In this document: in pieces, positions 38,944 through 47,206 of the stretch | Numbering within the stretch: position 1 is the first letter of the stretch | Layout: the number at the start of each line of letters is the position of its first letter | Origin: Acidobacteriota bacterium | GTDB lineage: Bacteria > Acidobacteriota > Blastocatellia > Chloracidobacteriales > Chloracidobacteriaceae | NCBI GenBank assembly: GCA_016208495.1 | Contig: JACQXX010000037.1 | Coordinates: 52,357 to 116,356 of the forward strand | Length of the DNA stretch: 64,000 nucleotides | Reading direction: 5' to 3' | The notes under the pieces: generated by a model | Told to the model about the DNA's origin: nothing | Database searches by the model: none | The model's input: the letters and a program-made list of their open reading frames with translations, nothing else | Program-made: the position numbers and the translations under genes

Positions 38944-40476
38944 ATGAAGCTCGAAGTTGAATTTGACGAAAAAACGCCAGTGTATTTGCAAATCAAGCAG
39001 GCCATTGCCGATCAGATTCAGCACGGAGTGTTCCCGATTGGGGCTCGACTGCCGGCAACGCGCGATCTTGCTCACCAGTTGGGTGTCAATCGTGGCACAG
39101 TGACGATGGCCTATGATGAACTGGTGGATGACGGCTATTTGGAATCACACGTCGGACGCGGAACATTTGTGGCCCGGCGTCTGGTCACCAATACGGCGAC
39201 CGAAGCTGGTCAGGTGAACTCGGTCATTCCCCGCATGACCTGGGAAGGATTGTTTGCTGACCATATTGAAAGCCCGGTGATTGATTCGCTGCTGGATTTG
39301 TATCAGGTCAGTATGTTGCAGGACGTGATTTCTTTTTCGGGGTCATTTCCAGACAGTGCATCATTTCCAGCCCAGGAGTTTCAGCGTTCGCTCAATACCG
39401 TCATTGATCAACTTGGAAGCACGGTGCTGGCTTATGGTCCGGCCCAGGGATTTGATTTGCTTCGGGAGTTTTTAGCCCGTGAAATGACAGACCATGGCAT
39501 TTCAGTTTTACCCGACCAGATTCTTGTCACCAATGGTTCGCAACAGGCATTGGATCTGATTGCCCGGGCATTTCTTTCGCCGGGTGATACCGTTGTGATT
39601 GAAAACCCAACCTATCCTGGTGCTGTAAATGCGTTTACGCTGGCTGGGGCTCATCTGGTGGGCATACCGGTTGATGAGCAGGGAATTCGAACCGAAGCCA
39701 TTGAAAAAGTTATTGAATTCAAGCGACCCAAATTGATTTACACCGTTCCCAGTTTTCAAAATCCAACCGGAGTCACCTTGAGCCTGGAACGTCGCCAGCA
39801 TCTGCTCAATCTGGCCTGGGATCATGGAATTCCAATTGTCGAGGATGATTATGGCTCCTGTTTGCATTTCGACGGCGCCGGCACCCCGATCCTCAAAACG
39901 CAGGATGCTGGCGACCATGTGATCTATGTCAACACCTTTTCCAAGAGCTTGCTCCCTGGCCTCCGGCTTGGGTGGTGTGCCGCGGCCAAACCCGTCATCA
40001 GCCGCCTGACGGCGCTCAAGCAAAACAGCGATATTTCCAGTTCAACGTTGTTGCAAGCGGCACTCTGGGAGTTTTGTCAGCGCGGGCAATATCAGGCCCA
40101 TCTGGAGCGGGTTCGCCCCCTCTATCGCGAGCGACGTGATCGAGCAATTCAGATTTTGGACCGGGAATTTCCAAAGGGGACAACCTGGACCAACCCCAAT
40201 GGCGGATTATTCTTGTGGGTGACACTGCCGGAAACTGTTGACGCAACGGAGCTGCTGTATCATTCACGACAAAAAGGTGTTGTGTTTAGTCGAGGGCACT
40301 TGTTTTATGTAGAGAACCCCGCCAAAAACACACTTCGGTTGAGTTATGGAAATGTCAGTCTTGATCAGATTGAAACTGGACTGAGCATCATTGGACGCAC
40401 CACCCAGGAACTGGTCGCTCGCAGCAGCGAACGGACACCGGTTCGATTTCGAACACACACTGTGCCACTGGTCTAA
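38944..40476 (+). CDS. PdxR/MocR-type GntR regulator with aminotransferase domain
   Basis: The 510-residue product starts at ATG 38944 with GGGAG eight bases upstream. Residues about 10-76 form a GntR winged helix (TPVYLQIKQAIADQIQ, LPATRDLAHQLGVNRGTV, DDGYLESHVGRGTF). The rest is a class I aminotransferase-like domain with NGSQQALDLIAR, NPTYPGAV, SFQNPTG, DDYG and a PLP lysine in NTFSKSLLPGLRLGW. MocR regulators bind PLP or an amino-acid adduct and control vitamin B6 or amino-acid genes, which fits the flanking PLP enzymes. The target is not known. A heptamer array begins just after its stop. Confidence 0.9.
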   Translation: MKLEVEFDEKTPVYLQIKQAIADQIQHGVFPIGARLPATRDLAHQLGVNRGTVTMAYDELVDDGYLESHVGRGTFVARRLVTNTATEAGQVNSVIPRMTWEGLFADHIESPVIDSLLDLYQVSMLQDVISFSGSFPDSASFPAQEFQRSLNTVIDQLGSTVLAYGPAQGFDLLREFLAREMTDHGISVLPDQILVTNGSQQALDLIARAFLSPGDTVVIENPTYPGAVNAFTLAGAHLVGIPVDEQGIRTEAIEKVIEFKRPKLIYTVPSFQNPTGVTLSLERRQHLLNLAWDHGIPIVEDDYGSCLHFDGAGTPILKTQDAGDHVIYVNTFSKSLLPGLRLGWCAAAKPVISRLTALKQNSDISSSTLLQAALWEFCQRGQYQAHLERVRPLYRERRDRAIQILDREFPKGTTWTNPNGGLFLWVTLPETVDATELLYHSRQKGVVFSRGHLFYVENPAKNTLRLSYGNVSLDQIETGLSIIGRTTQELVARSSERTPVRFRTHTVPLV

Positions 40477-40642
40477 GGAGAATGAAGAATGAAGAATTGA
40501 GAATGAAGAATGAAGAGTGAAGAATGAAGAAAGTCGGCTGCTTTTCCTTAACTCCGGTCACTCAAATTTCTTTTTCATTTCTTCTCTCCGACTTTTGATT
40601 TTTTTCTTCATTCTCAATTCTTCATTCTTCATTCTCCAGGTG
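40477..40642. repeat. Inverted heptamer arrays (GAATGAA) before ilvE
   Basis: Left array at about 40480-40532 (GAATGAAGAATGAAGAATTG pattern) and right array at about 40601-40636 (CTTCATTCTCAATTCTTCAT) are complementary and enclose about 70 bases. The same heptamer family borders hemD, mqnD, the kinase gene and the thioesterase gene. Confidence 0.85.
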
Positions 40643-40682
40643 GTACTAAACTGCACTTTTATTATTGAAAGGGGATTTTCTT

Positions 40683-41627
40683 ATGGCATTAGAAGGAATT
40701 GCATACTTTGAGGGAAAATTCGTTCCACTGGCAGACGCCAAGATCAGTGTCATGACCCACGCGTTTAACTATGGAACAGGAGTGTTCGAAGGAATCCGGG
40801 GATACTACAACGCCGATCATGAAGAGATTTATCTGTTCCGATTGGCAGATCACTTTGTACGGCTGATGCAGAACGCAAAGATCATCAAAGTCGAAATGCC
40901 ATACACGGCAGATCAGCTCTGTACTATTGCCACCGAACTGGTCAAGCGAAATGGGTTTCATACCGATATTTATATTCGACCGCTGGCGTATAAAAATGTC
41001 TGCCAGATTGGCACCAAACTCTCTCCTGGCGCTGACTTGACCATGTTTGCAGTGCCGATGGGTGATTATGTTGACACGACCCGCCCACTCAATGTGTGTG
41101 TGTCATCGTGGCGCCGAGTGGAAGACAATGCCATTCCAGCCCGTGGCAAAATCTGCGGCTCGTATGTCAATTCCGCTTTGACCGCGACTGAAGCCCGCGA
41201 CAATGGGTTTGACGAAGCGATTGTACTCAATGAAAACGGCCAGGTTGCCGAAGGGTCGGCCATGAATTTCTTTATTGTGCGTGATGGCCGGCTGATTTCA
41301 CCCCCGGTCTATTCCAATATCCTGGAAGGCATTACCCGCAACACCGTGATGCGTCTGGCCCAGGAAGAACTCGGGATTGAAACCCGCTTCCGCCCAATGG
41401 ATCGGTCTGAACTCTATGTCGCCGACGAGGCATTCTTCTGCGGCACAGGTGCCCAAATCGCTGCTATTTCAACTATTGATCATCGTCCAGTTGGAAACGG
41501 CAACGTTGGCCCGATCACCGAGAAATTGACCGTCCTCTACAACAAGATGGTCCACGGCGAACTGTCAAAGTACAACCACTGGTTGACTCCGTGTTTTGGC
41601 CATAAGGCTTCAAGCGTCGCCGGGTAG
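40683..41627 (+). CDS. ilvE: Branched-chain amino acid aminotransferase
   Basis: Class IV PLP aminotransferase that transaminates leucine, isoleucine and valine with 2-oxoglutarate. The ATG at 40683 follows GAAAGGGGATT. The 314-residue protein shows FNYGTGVFEGIRGY, IYIRPLAYK, the PLP lysine K156 in ARGKICGSYVNS, EAIVLNENGQVAEGSAMNFF and FFCGTGAQIAAI. The YGTGVFEGIR start and overall length match the IlvE group rather than D-amino acid transaminases or PabC. It lies directly downstream of the PdxR-type regulator. Confidence 0.93.
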   Translation: MALEGIAYFEGKFVPLADAKISVMTHAFNYGTGVFEGIRGYYNADHEEIYLFRLADHFVRLMQNAKIIKVEMPYTADQLCTIATELVKRNGFHTDIYIRPLAYKNVCQIGTKLSPGADLTMFAVPMGDYVDTTRPLNVCVSSWRRVEDNAIPARGKICGSYVNSALTATEARDNGFDEAIVLNENGQVAEGSAMNFFIVRDGRLISPPVYSNILEGITRNTVMRLAQEELGIETRFRPMDRSELYVADEAFFCGTGAQIAAISTIDHRPVGNGNVGPITEKLTVLYNKMVHGELSKYNHWLTPCFGHKASSVAG

Positions 41628-41644
41628 TTTGGAAAGGGAGCCAG

Positions 41645-42430
41645 GTGGGAAACCAGAAGCAGAACACAGAGCCGCAGAGACAAGGGGACCAGGGAGGTTT
41701 TCTTCAACTCCCAGCCCCCAGCCCCCAGCCCCCAGCCCTCCTGGTGGCCGCCGTTGCCAAAGAAGCCAGAGGCGTTTGTGCACAGATCCAGAACCAGCAG
41801 ACCGTGAGTTTTCCGGCAGGTGTTTCAGCCATTTTTGGAACGCTTGTCGGGCACCCAGTGGCCCTGGTGTTGACCGGTGTCGGCTCAGTTCGAGCGGCAG
41901 CGGTTCTGGCGGTGGTTCTGGCGCAAACGCCCTTTTCGTGTGTTTTGCAGTTTGGTGTTGGTGGTGCTTACCCACGGTCAGGTTTAAACATTGGCGATCT
42001 GGTACTGGCTGAGAGCGAATGCGATCCGCAAGCCGGGCTTGAATCACCCGAAGGGTTTCGCGATCTGCAGGGACTTGGGTTCCCCATCACTGATCACTTT
42101 CCCAATAAGCAATTGCTTGAAAACAAATGGATTGAGTTTATTACCCAGGCACTGCCCGGTGTCGTGCGAGCCGGCGTTGCCACTGTTGCCACCTGTTCGG
42201 CCACAGATGCTCTGGCCGACCGAATGGAACATCTGACCGGCGCCAAAGTTGAAGCCATGGAAGGGTTTCCAGCCGCCTGGGTGTCGGCTCAGTTTGGAAT
42301 TCCATTTGCCGAACTCCGCGCTGTTAGCAACACGACTGGTGACCGGACTCGTCAACAGTGGGATCTCTCCAAAGGTTGTGACGTCGCCACCGAAGCCATC
42401 CTCACGATCTTCCGGAAACTGACAGAGTGA
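41645..42430 (+). CDS. mqnB: Futalosine hydrolase (MqnB)
   Basis: Nucleoside phosphorylase-family hydrolase that removes the base from (aminodeoxy)futalosine in the alternative menaquinone pathway. The frame begins at a GTG 17 bases after ilvE. About 30 N-terminal residues are low complexity (PAPSPQPPA) and are encoded by a CCCCAGC heptamer array, so the true start could be further in, near VAAVAKEARGV. Family motifs are VLTGVGSVRAAAVLA, VLQFGVGGAYPRSGLNIGDLVLA, VATVATCSATD, VEAMEGFPAAWVSAQFGIPFAELRAVSN and the acidic-pocket GDR. MqnD is the next coding gene on the strand, which supports the assignment. Confidence 0.88.
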   Translation: MGNQKQNTEPQRQGDQGGFLQLPAPSPQPPALLVAAVAKEARGVCAQIQNQQTVSFPAGVSAIFGTLVGHPVALVLTGVGSVRAAAVLAVVLAQTPFSCVLQFGVGGAYPRSGLNIGDLVLAESECDPQAGLESPEGFRDLQGLGFPITDHFPNKQLLENKWIEFITQALPGVVRAGVATVATCSATDALADRMEHLTGAKVEAMEGFPAAWVSAQFGIPFAELRAVSNTTGDRTRQQWDLSKGCDVATEAILTIFRKLTE

Positions 42431-42437
42431 CTAGATG

Positions 42438-42867
42438 ACAAATGACAAGGAGACAAGGAGACAAGGAGACCGGGTGACAAAATGATCAGTTAAAGAGACT
42501 TTTCAGTTTTTTGTGTAAATGGCTAAACTAGATTTTTAGCTCGGTTTTTAAGCTTAGATAAACTGTTTATATTCAATACTTAATGGCTAAAGAAAGAGCC
42601 GACCACCTGGTTTCTCCAGGTTAAATTGACTGGTTACAGAAAAATTTGGACAGTCCCCAGTTAAAAGTTCACTTTGTCACCCTGTCAGTTGTCACCCGGT
42701 CTCCTTGTCTCCTTGTCTCCTTGTCTCCTTGTCATTTGTCATTTGTCATTTTGTCATCCGGTCTCCTTGCCTCCTTGTCATTTGTCATCCGGTCTCCTTG
42801 CCTCCTTGTCATTTGTCATCCGGTCACCTTGTCACCTGGTCATAATGTCATTTTGTCACCTTGTCAG
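42438..42867. repeat. Inverted octamer/heptamer arrays between mqnB and mqnD
   Basis: Left arm 42438-42480 (units AAGGAGAC, ending CCGGGTGACAA) is the reverse complement of 42689-42735, which has one more unit. Further GTCTCCTT, TCATTTG and GTCACCTT units follow to 42867. The arms enclose the 163-bp MITE at 42495. There is no gene in this gap. Confidence 0.85.
42495..42657. mobile_element. 163-bp MITE, family 2 (copy 2) with 8-bp target duplication
   Basis: Matches the copy at 28409. Imperfect inverted ends GAGACTTTTCAGTTTTTTGT and (reverse complement) GGGACTGTCCAAATTTTTCT. CAGTTAAA occurs on both sides (42487-42494 and 42658-42665), an 8-bp target-site duplication. It has no open frame, so it must have been moved by a transposase encoded elsewhere. 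Confidence 0.88.
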
Positions 42868-42989
42868 GTTTCCCCATCCTAAATTTGCTTGCCTCTTGAT
42901 CCCCATCTCTGCTTTGCTCTGACCACACATTTTGAAATTCATAGAAAGCCTCAGCTCATTTTGAATTTGAGGTCAGGTGTTTATTGCCC

Positions 42990-43808
42990 ATGAAGTTGAC
43001 ATTGGGATATTCGCCCTGTCCGAATGACACCTACATTTTTGGCGCCCTGGCGTTGGGATTGGTTCAACTTCCGGGTCTGGACTTTGAGATTCGACTTGAA
43101 GATGTCGAAACGCTCAATCAACTGGCCAAAGCCGGGACACTGGATGTGACTAAGATTTCCTACGCGGCGCTTGCTGATGGATTGTTGGAGGAATACCAGA
43201 TCCTGGCCAGCGGAGGGGCACTCGGACGTGGATGCGGTCCATTGATTATTTCGCGTACTCCATTGAATTCAAACGATTTAGCCTCAGCCCGGTTGGTGAC
43301 TCCGGGAAAGCTGACTACCGCCCATTTGTTAACCCGTCTTTTTGCTCCGACCGCTCAAATCGCTGAAACCAGGCCCTTTGATCAAATTATGCCCGCTGTG
43401 GCCGCTGGTGAGTTTGACGCCGGAGTGATCATCCACGAAAGCCGCTTTACTTATCCGGAATTCGGACTTCATCTGGTGGCTGATTTGGGGGAATGGTGGG
43501 AACAGACAACTGGAAAGCCGATTCCGCTGGGAGGCATCATTGCCCGGCGTTCATTGGGGACTGAGTTGATTGCTCAACTCGAAGAGGGAATTGCCCGCAG
43601 CCTCGAATTTGCACGCCACGATCCAGATCAGGTACAACCCTATATTGCCAGCCATGCCCAGGAAATGGACCCACAGGTTCAGCAGCAACACATTGGGCTC
43701 TATGTCAACGAATTCAGTTCGAATCTGGGTGAAGACGGTTGGGCAGCAGTCAATGAGTTGTTAACACGGGCGGCAGCAATCAGAATGAAGAACGAAGAAA
43801 GTGATTAG
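42990..43808 (+). CDS. mqnD: 1,4-dihydroxy-6-naphthoate synthase (MqnD)
   Basis: Periplasmic-binding-protein-fold enzyme that converts cyclic dehypoxanthinyl futalosine to 1,4-dihydroxy-6-naphthoate, the step after MqnC. The 272-residue protein shows the family start LTLGYSPCPNDTYIFGAL, the motif DVTKISYAAL, LGRGCGPLII, VTPGKLTTAHLL, GVIIHESRFTY and WWEQTTGKPIPLGGI. The ATG at 42990 is preceded by AGGTG. The tail IRMKNEESD and the stop codon are translated from a heptamer array, so the C-terminus has been extended by repeat DNA. With mqnB it marks the futalosine route; mqnA and mqnC are not in the window. Confidence 0.93.
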   Translation: MKLTLGYSPCPNDTYIFGALALGLVQLPGLDFEIRLEDVETLNQLAKAGTLDVTKISYAALADGLLEEYQILASGGALGRGCGPLIISRTPLNSNDLASARLVTPGKLTTAHLLTRLFAPTAQIAETRPFDQIMPAVAAGEFDAGVIIHESRFTYPEFGLHLVADLGEWWEQTTGKPIPLGGIIARRSLGTELIAQLEEGIARSLEFARHDPDQVQPYIASHAQEMDPQVQQQHIGLYVNEFSSNLGEDGWAAVNELLTRAAAIRMKNEESD

Positions 43809-43838
43809 TGGTTAGTGCTTAGTGGTTAGTGCTTAGAA
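43797..43838. repeat. Heptamer array (GTTAGTG) at the end of mqnD
   Basis: Units GATTAGTGGTTAGTGCTTAG and so on overlap the mqnD stop codon (TAG within the unit). Confidence 0.8.
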
Positions 43839-43894
43839 ATCAATATCTTCCAAGAACCAGTCACCAGGAATTTAGCTCCACGAAAGAGACGGTC

Positions 43895-45937
43895 ATGGCC
43901 CAGCAAAATCCATATTTGAATCGGGTGGCAATTAAAGACCACACCCAATTTTTTGGACGGCGAAAGGAAGCGTCGCGCATTTTTTCGCGTATCGGTGCTT
44001 CACGTCCTCAGTCAATTTCAGTGGTCGGAGACCGCCGGATTGGGAAATCCTCGCTATTGAACTATTTATGTTCTCCGGTGATTCAAAAACAGTTCCTGGA
44101 CCGTCCGGAAAACTACGTGTTTGTGTTTATGGATTTGCAGCAGCGGCGCAATTTGTCACTCAAGGATTTTCTGCACGAGTGGCTCCAACAACTTCAACGG
44201 GCTTTGGGAACAGGAAGTCTCACGATCAATGGCGATTATGATGCCGTGCGCGATGCCCTGGAATTGTTACAGGCACGACGTAAAAAGTTGATTGCTGTGT
44301 TTGATGAATTTGACGTCGTCACCACCAACCGGCTGTTTTCGGCTGACTTCTTTGCCTTTTTGCGGTCGCTGGCCAATAACTATGAAGTCGCCTACATCAC
44401 GTCGTCCGGACGTGATTTACAAGAACTCTGCCACACTGATCAAATTGCCGATTCGCCGTTTTTCAACATCTTCACCAATGTGTATTTGCGCCAGTTTGCA
44501 CCAGATGAAGCACTGGAGCTGGTGACCCGGCCTTCAGGCGCAGTCGGACTTCCGCTAGAACCCTATAAAGACGAAATTTTCAATCTGGGCGGCTATTTTC
44601 CATTTTTCCTTCAAATTGCCTGTTCCAGTTTTTTTGAGCATTTGCAGGATGGGTCACCGGTGGATCGTCAGGCTGTCGAAGACACCTTTCACGATGAAGC
44701 CCGGGCTCATTTTCGCTACATTTGGGATCACTTTGACGAAGAAAAACACACGGTGTGCCGGGCAATTGCTGAAAATTCAGCCGTGGCCAAAGAGCAAACT
44801 CATGTGTTCCAGGACTTGAAGCGTTCCGGGTATGTGATTGAGGATGCTGGCGGTCTCCGGTTATTTTCCCGGAAGTTTGTTGAACTCGCCAGCCGGGTTC
44901 CGCGCTCAACGCCTTCGATTACGGGGAGTCATCCGGTTCTTCCAGCCGTGATGCCCGTTCCGGAACTGTCGTATTTTGAAATTCCAGCCACTGACCCAGC
45001 GATTGACAGCAGTATGCTCTCGGGCGAGATCACTCGACGGTGGGCGAATCCCAACCAGCAACCACCGCCACAGGCCACTATTCCAGCCCAGATCGGACGG
45101 TTTTTGCTTCGGGAACGGATTGGCGGCGGCGGAATGGGTGATGTGTTTCTGGCGCGTGATACCGAACTCGGGCGGTTTGTGGCGCTCAAAATCTTGAAAC
45201 CACGCTATGGCAACGATCAGGAGATCCGGCGGCGGTTTTTACGCGAAGCCCGCATGGCATCAAGCCTCAACCATCCCAACATCGCCACGATTTATGAAAT
45301 CGGCGAAATTATGGAAGTTCCCTATCTGGTGATGGAGTATGTGCGCGGACGGACGCTCAGTCAGTGGGTGAAAGAAGACGGTCCGATGCCAATTTCTTCA
45401 ATTCTGCACGTCGGAGCCCAAACCGCACGAGCGCTGCAGGAGGCCCACTCCAGCGGGATTGTTCATCGGGACATCAAATCATCTAATCTGGTGGTCAATA
45501 AAAAGGGCGATGTCAAAGTCCTGGATTTCGGACTGGCCAAACCTGGTTTGTTTCACCTGCATCGGCCACAAGATTCTCTGGGAGATGACGCCGAACTCAA
45601 AGTGATTCCAGACATTACAGAGCCAGGGATTTTGGTGGGAACTGTAACCTATATGTCGCCGGAACAGGCCCACGGTGAAGCTGAAATTGGGCCCCCCAGC
45701 GATATTTTCTCGCTGGGAATTGTGCTCTATGAAATCACCACCGGAAAACTTCCGTTTGACGGCCAAACCTATTTTCAGACCATCGAAGGCATTACCAAAC
45801 GCGAACCCAAATCTGTTCAGGAGCTTCGACCCGATGCGCCCCAACGTCTCATTGACGTGATCAATCGGGCACTGCGCAAAGCCCCCGAAGATCGCTTCCA
45901 ATCAGCCGCTGAAATGGCTGAAGCATTGGAAGAATGA
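43895..45937 (+). CDS. P-loop ATPase-serine/threonine kinase fusion
   Basis: The 680-residue form starts at ATG 43895 (MAQQNPYLNR); a start 22 codons earlier is less likely. Residues about 12-330 are an AAA/STAND-like ATPase with Walker A GDRRIGKS (45-52), Walker B LIAVFDEFD (132-140) and a sensor-like ITSSGRD, then a helical/winged-helix part (KRSGYVIEDAGGLRLFS). A proline-rich linker leads to a eukaryote-like kinase from about residue 400: glycine loop GGGGMG (410-415), VALK lysine K432, HRDIKSSN (524-531), DFG (544-546) and GTVTYMSPEQ. All catalytic residues are present. No membrane segment is seen, so it is cytosolic. Usual bacterial kinases carry sensor domains at the C-terminus; here an ATPase precedes the kinase. 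Substrate unknown. Confidence 0.9.
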   Translation: MAQQNPYLNRVAIKDHTQFFGRRKEASRIFSRIGASRPQSISVVGDRRIGKSSLLNYLCSPVIQKQFLDRPENYVFVFMDLQQRRNLSLKDFLHEWLQQLQRALGTGSLTINGDYDAVRDALELLQARRKKLIAVFDEFDVVTTNRLFSADFFAFLRSLANNYEVAYITSSGRDLQELCHTDQIADSPFFNIFTNVYLRQFAPDEALELVTRPSGAVGLPLEPYKDEIFNLGGYFPFFLQIACSSFFEHLQDGSPVDRQAVEDTFHDEARAHFRYIWDHFDEEKHTVCRAIAENSAVAKEQTHVFQDLKRSGYVIEDAGGLRLFSRKFVELASRVPRSTPSITGSHPVLPAVMPVPELSYFEIPATDPAIDSSMLSGEITRRWANPNQQPPPQATIPAQIGRFLLRERIGGGGMGDVFLARDTELGRFVALKILKPRYGNDQEIRRRFLREARMASSLNHPNIATIYEIGEIMEVPYLVMEYVRGRTLSQWVKEDGPMPISSILHVGAQTARALQEAHSSGIVHRDIKSSNLVVNKKGDVKVLDFGLAKPGLFHLHRPQDSLGDDAELKVIPDITEPGILVGTVTYMSPEQAHGEAEIGPPSDIFSLGIVLYEITTGKLPFDGQTYFQTIEGITKREPKSVQELRPDAPQRLIDVINRALRKAPEDRFQSAAEMAEALEE

Positions 45938-46008
45938 AGAATTGAGAATGAAGAATGAAGAATGAAGAAATCTTCTGGTGCTTGGTGCTTGGTGCTTGGT
46001 GCTTGGAA
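45938..46008. repeat. Heptamer arrays (GAATGAA, then GCTTGGT)
   Basis: The first array overlaps the kinase stop codon (GAATGA). The second has about four GCTTGGT units at 45980-46005. Confidence 0.8.
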
Positions 46009-46026
46009 GATATTAGTTCCAAACAC

Positions 46027-46222
46027 TAGGTTCTGTTGACATTTCTTCGCCGCGTAGCGGTGGCTGAATTGAGACCGGTGCTTCAGCGCCGGGAAAGATC
46101 AAATTTGGGATCCATCGCCGCCAGATGATCGCCATTTTCGTTTCCCGGCCTTGAAAGACCGGTCTCAACTCACAGCTCCGCTACGCGGCTCAATACACGA
46201 CCCAAAATGTCAACAAAACCTA
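46027..46222. mobile_element. 196-bp long-hairpin element (family 5)
   Basis: Outer arms TAGGTTCTGTTGACATTT and AAATGTCAACAAAACCTA (17 of 18 paired), then GCCGCGTAGCGG (46049) with its perfect complement (46178), GAGACCGGT (46071) with ACCGGTCTC (46158), and CGGGAAA with TTTCCCG. The whole element folds as one imperfect hairpin and has no gene. Confidence 0.85.
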
Positions 46223-46250
46223 ATAGATATAAAAAATAAAACTGAATTCA

Positions 46251-46353
46251 ATACCAATTTGGGGTCAGGGTATCGAGGTCAGGGGTCAAGGAAATACAAT
46301 TTTTTCAATAGTTTGACCTTGCCGTAATACGTGGGCTCATTCCAAAATGGTAT
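46251..46353. mobile_element. MITE-like element, family 1 (copy D, divergent)
   Basis: Same ends (ATACCAATTTG and CCAAAATGGTAT) and length as copies A-C, but the short repeats near the left end are GGTCAGG rather than GTAGTCA, so the internal heptamer differs between copies. Confidence 0.75.
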
Positions 46354-46382
46354 CAAACACTTCATTCTTCATTCTCAATTCT

Positions 46383-47192
46383 TCATTGGCTCCGTCCTTC
46401 AAACACGGCCACCATTTGACGGCCAAAGGCGATTGGTTCACGTGAAGGCGTCCACAACGTGTAGCTATGGTGACCAAACCCTTCACTCAGAGCGGTGACT
46501 TCGCTTTCGAGCAGCCACCAGTCGTCAGGTCTGGCTTCGGAAACAGATCGAAATTCAAGCCACCAGGAAACAGTACTGGCCCAAATTGGATGATTGGCCA
46601 GCGCCAGCGCGGCAGGCGGAATCGCATCAGACAGAAGAACGGTCAATAACTCTGAATCAACCGGTATGTCTTTCAATTTCAAATAAATGCGGTTGTGTCG
46701 GAGCGAACTTCCTGAAAATGGAATCCCGCCTTCAACCGGGCGTGAAAAAAGATGCTGGGTAAATACAGGCATCAGGCCCGGAATATATGGCCGATCCTGA
46801 AACGCTTGAGGCGGTTCAATCGGGGTCAGTTCTGGACAAAACGATGGCAATGTCGTGGGGCGTGATTCGCCAAAGATCGCCAGCAAGACACAGGTGGGTT
46901 GTTCATTTTGGAAAATCGTCGCCTGAACCTGGGACATAGATTTTCCCTGCCGCAATGACTGAACCAAAACTGTAAACGGTCCGGGTCCAATCGGACCCAC
47001 AAAATTGGTTTGGAGCGAGCGCACCGGGCGATCAATCGCGGTCACATCGCGCATGGCGGCCAGCGCCAGGGACGCGGCAACGCCTCCGAACGCAGTACGG
47101 CCCTGGAGCCAGTCTTCCGGAAGCGTAAACTCTACCTGCTGATCATGTTTGGTGCGGTTTGCGAGGATGGTTGAAAAAGGATTCAAACTCAT
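46383..47192 (-). CDS. TesB-like acyl-CoA thioesterase
   Basis: A double-hotdog thioesterase-family protein of 269 residues. N-terminal hotdog: GRTAFGGVAASLALAAM, then RPVRSLQTNFVGPIGPGPFTVLVQSLRQGKSMSQVQATI, a typical hotdog strand pattern. C-terminal hotdog: PPAALALANHPIWASTVSWWLEFR, DDWWLLESEVTALSEGFGHHSYTLW. It should hydrolyse acyl-CoA thioesters; chain length is unknown. The stop codon lies in the heptamer array at the gene's 3' border. It is 14 bases downstream of the SpoU methyltransferase gene on the same strand, so they may be co-transcribed. Confidence 0.85.
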   Translation of the reverse strand: MSLNPFSTILANRTKHDQQVEFTLPEDWLQGRTAFGGVAASLALAAMRDVTAIDRPVRSLQTNFVGPIGPGPFTVLVQSLRQGKSMSQVQATIFQNEQPTCVLLAIFGESRPTTLPSFCPELTPIEPPQAFQDRPYIPGLMPVFTQHLFSRPVEGGIPFSGSSLRHNRIYLKLKDIPVDSELLTVLLSDAIPPAALALANHPIWASTVSWWLEFRSVSEARPDDWWLLESEVTALSEGFGHHSYTLWTPSREPIAFGRQMVAVFEGRSQ

Positions 47193-47206
47193 AGCCGAAA
47201 AGAAAT

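Noticed and set aside
42646..42922. Overlapping open frames of 78 and 82 codons
   Set aside because: Translated octamer arrays (SLSPCLLVI repeats); not a gene.
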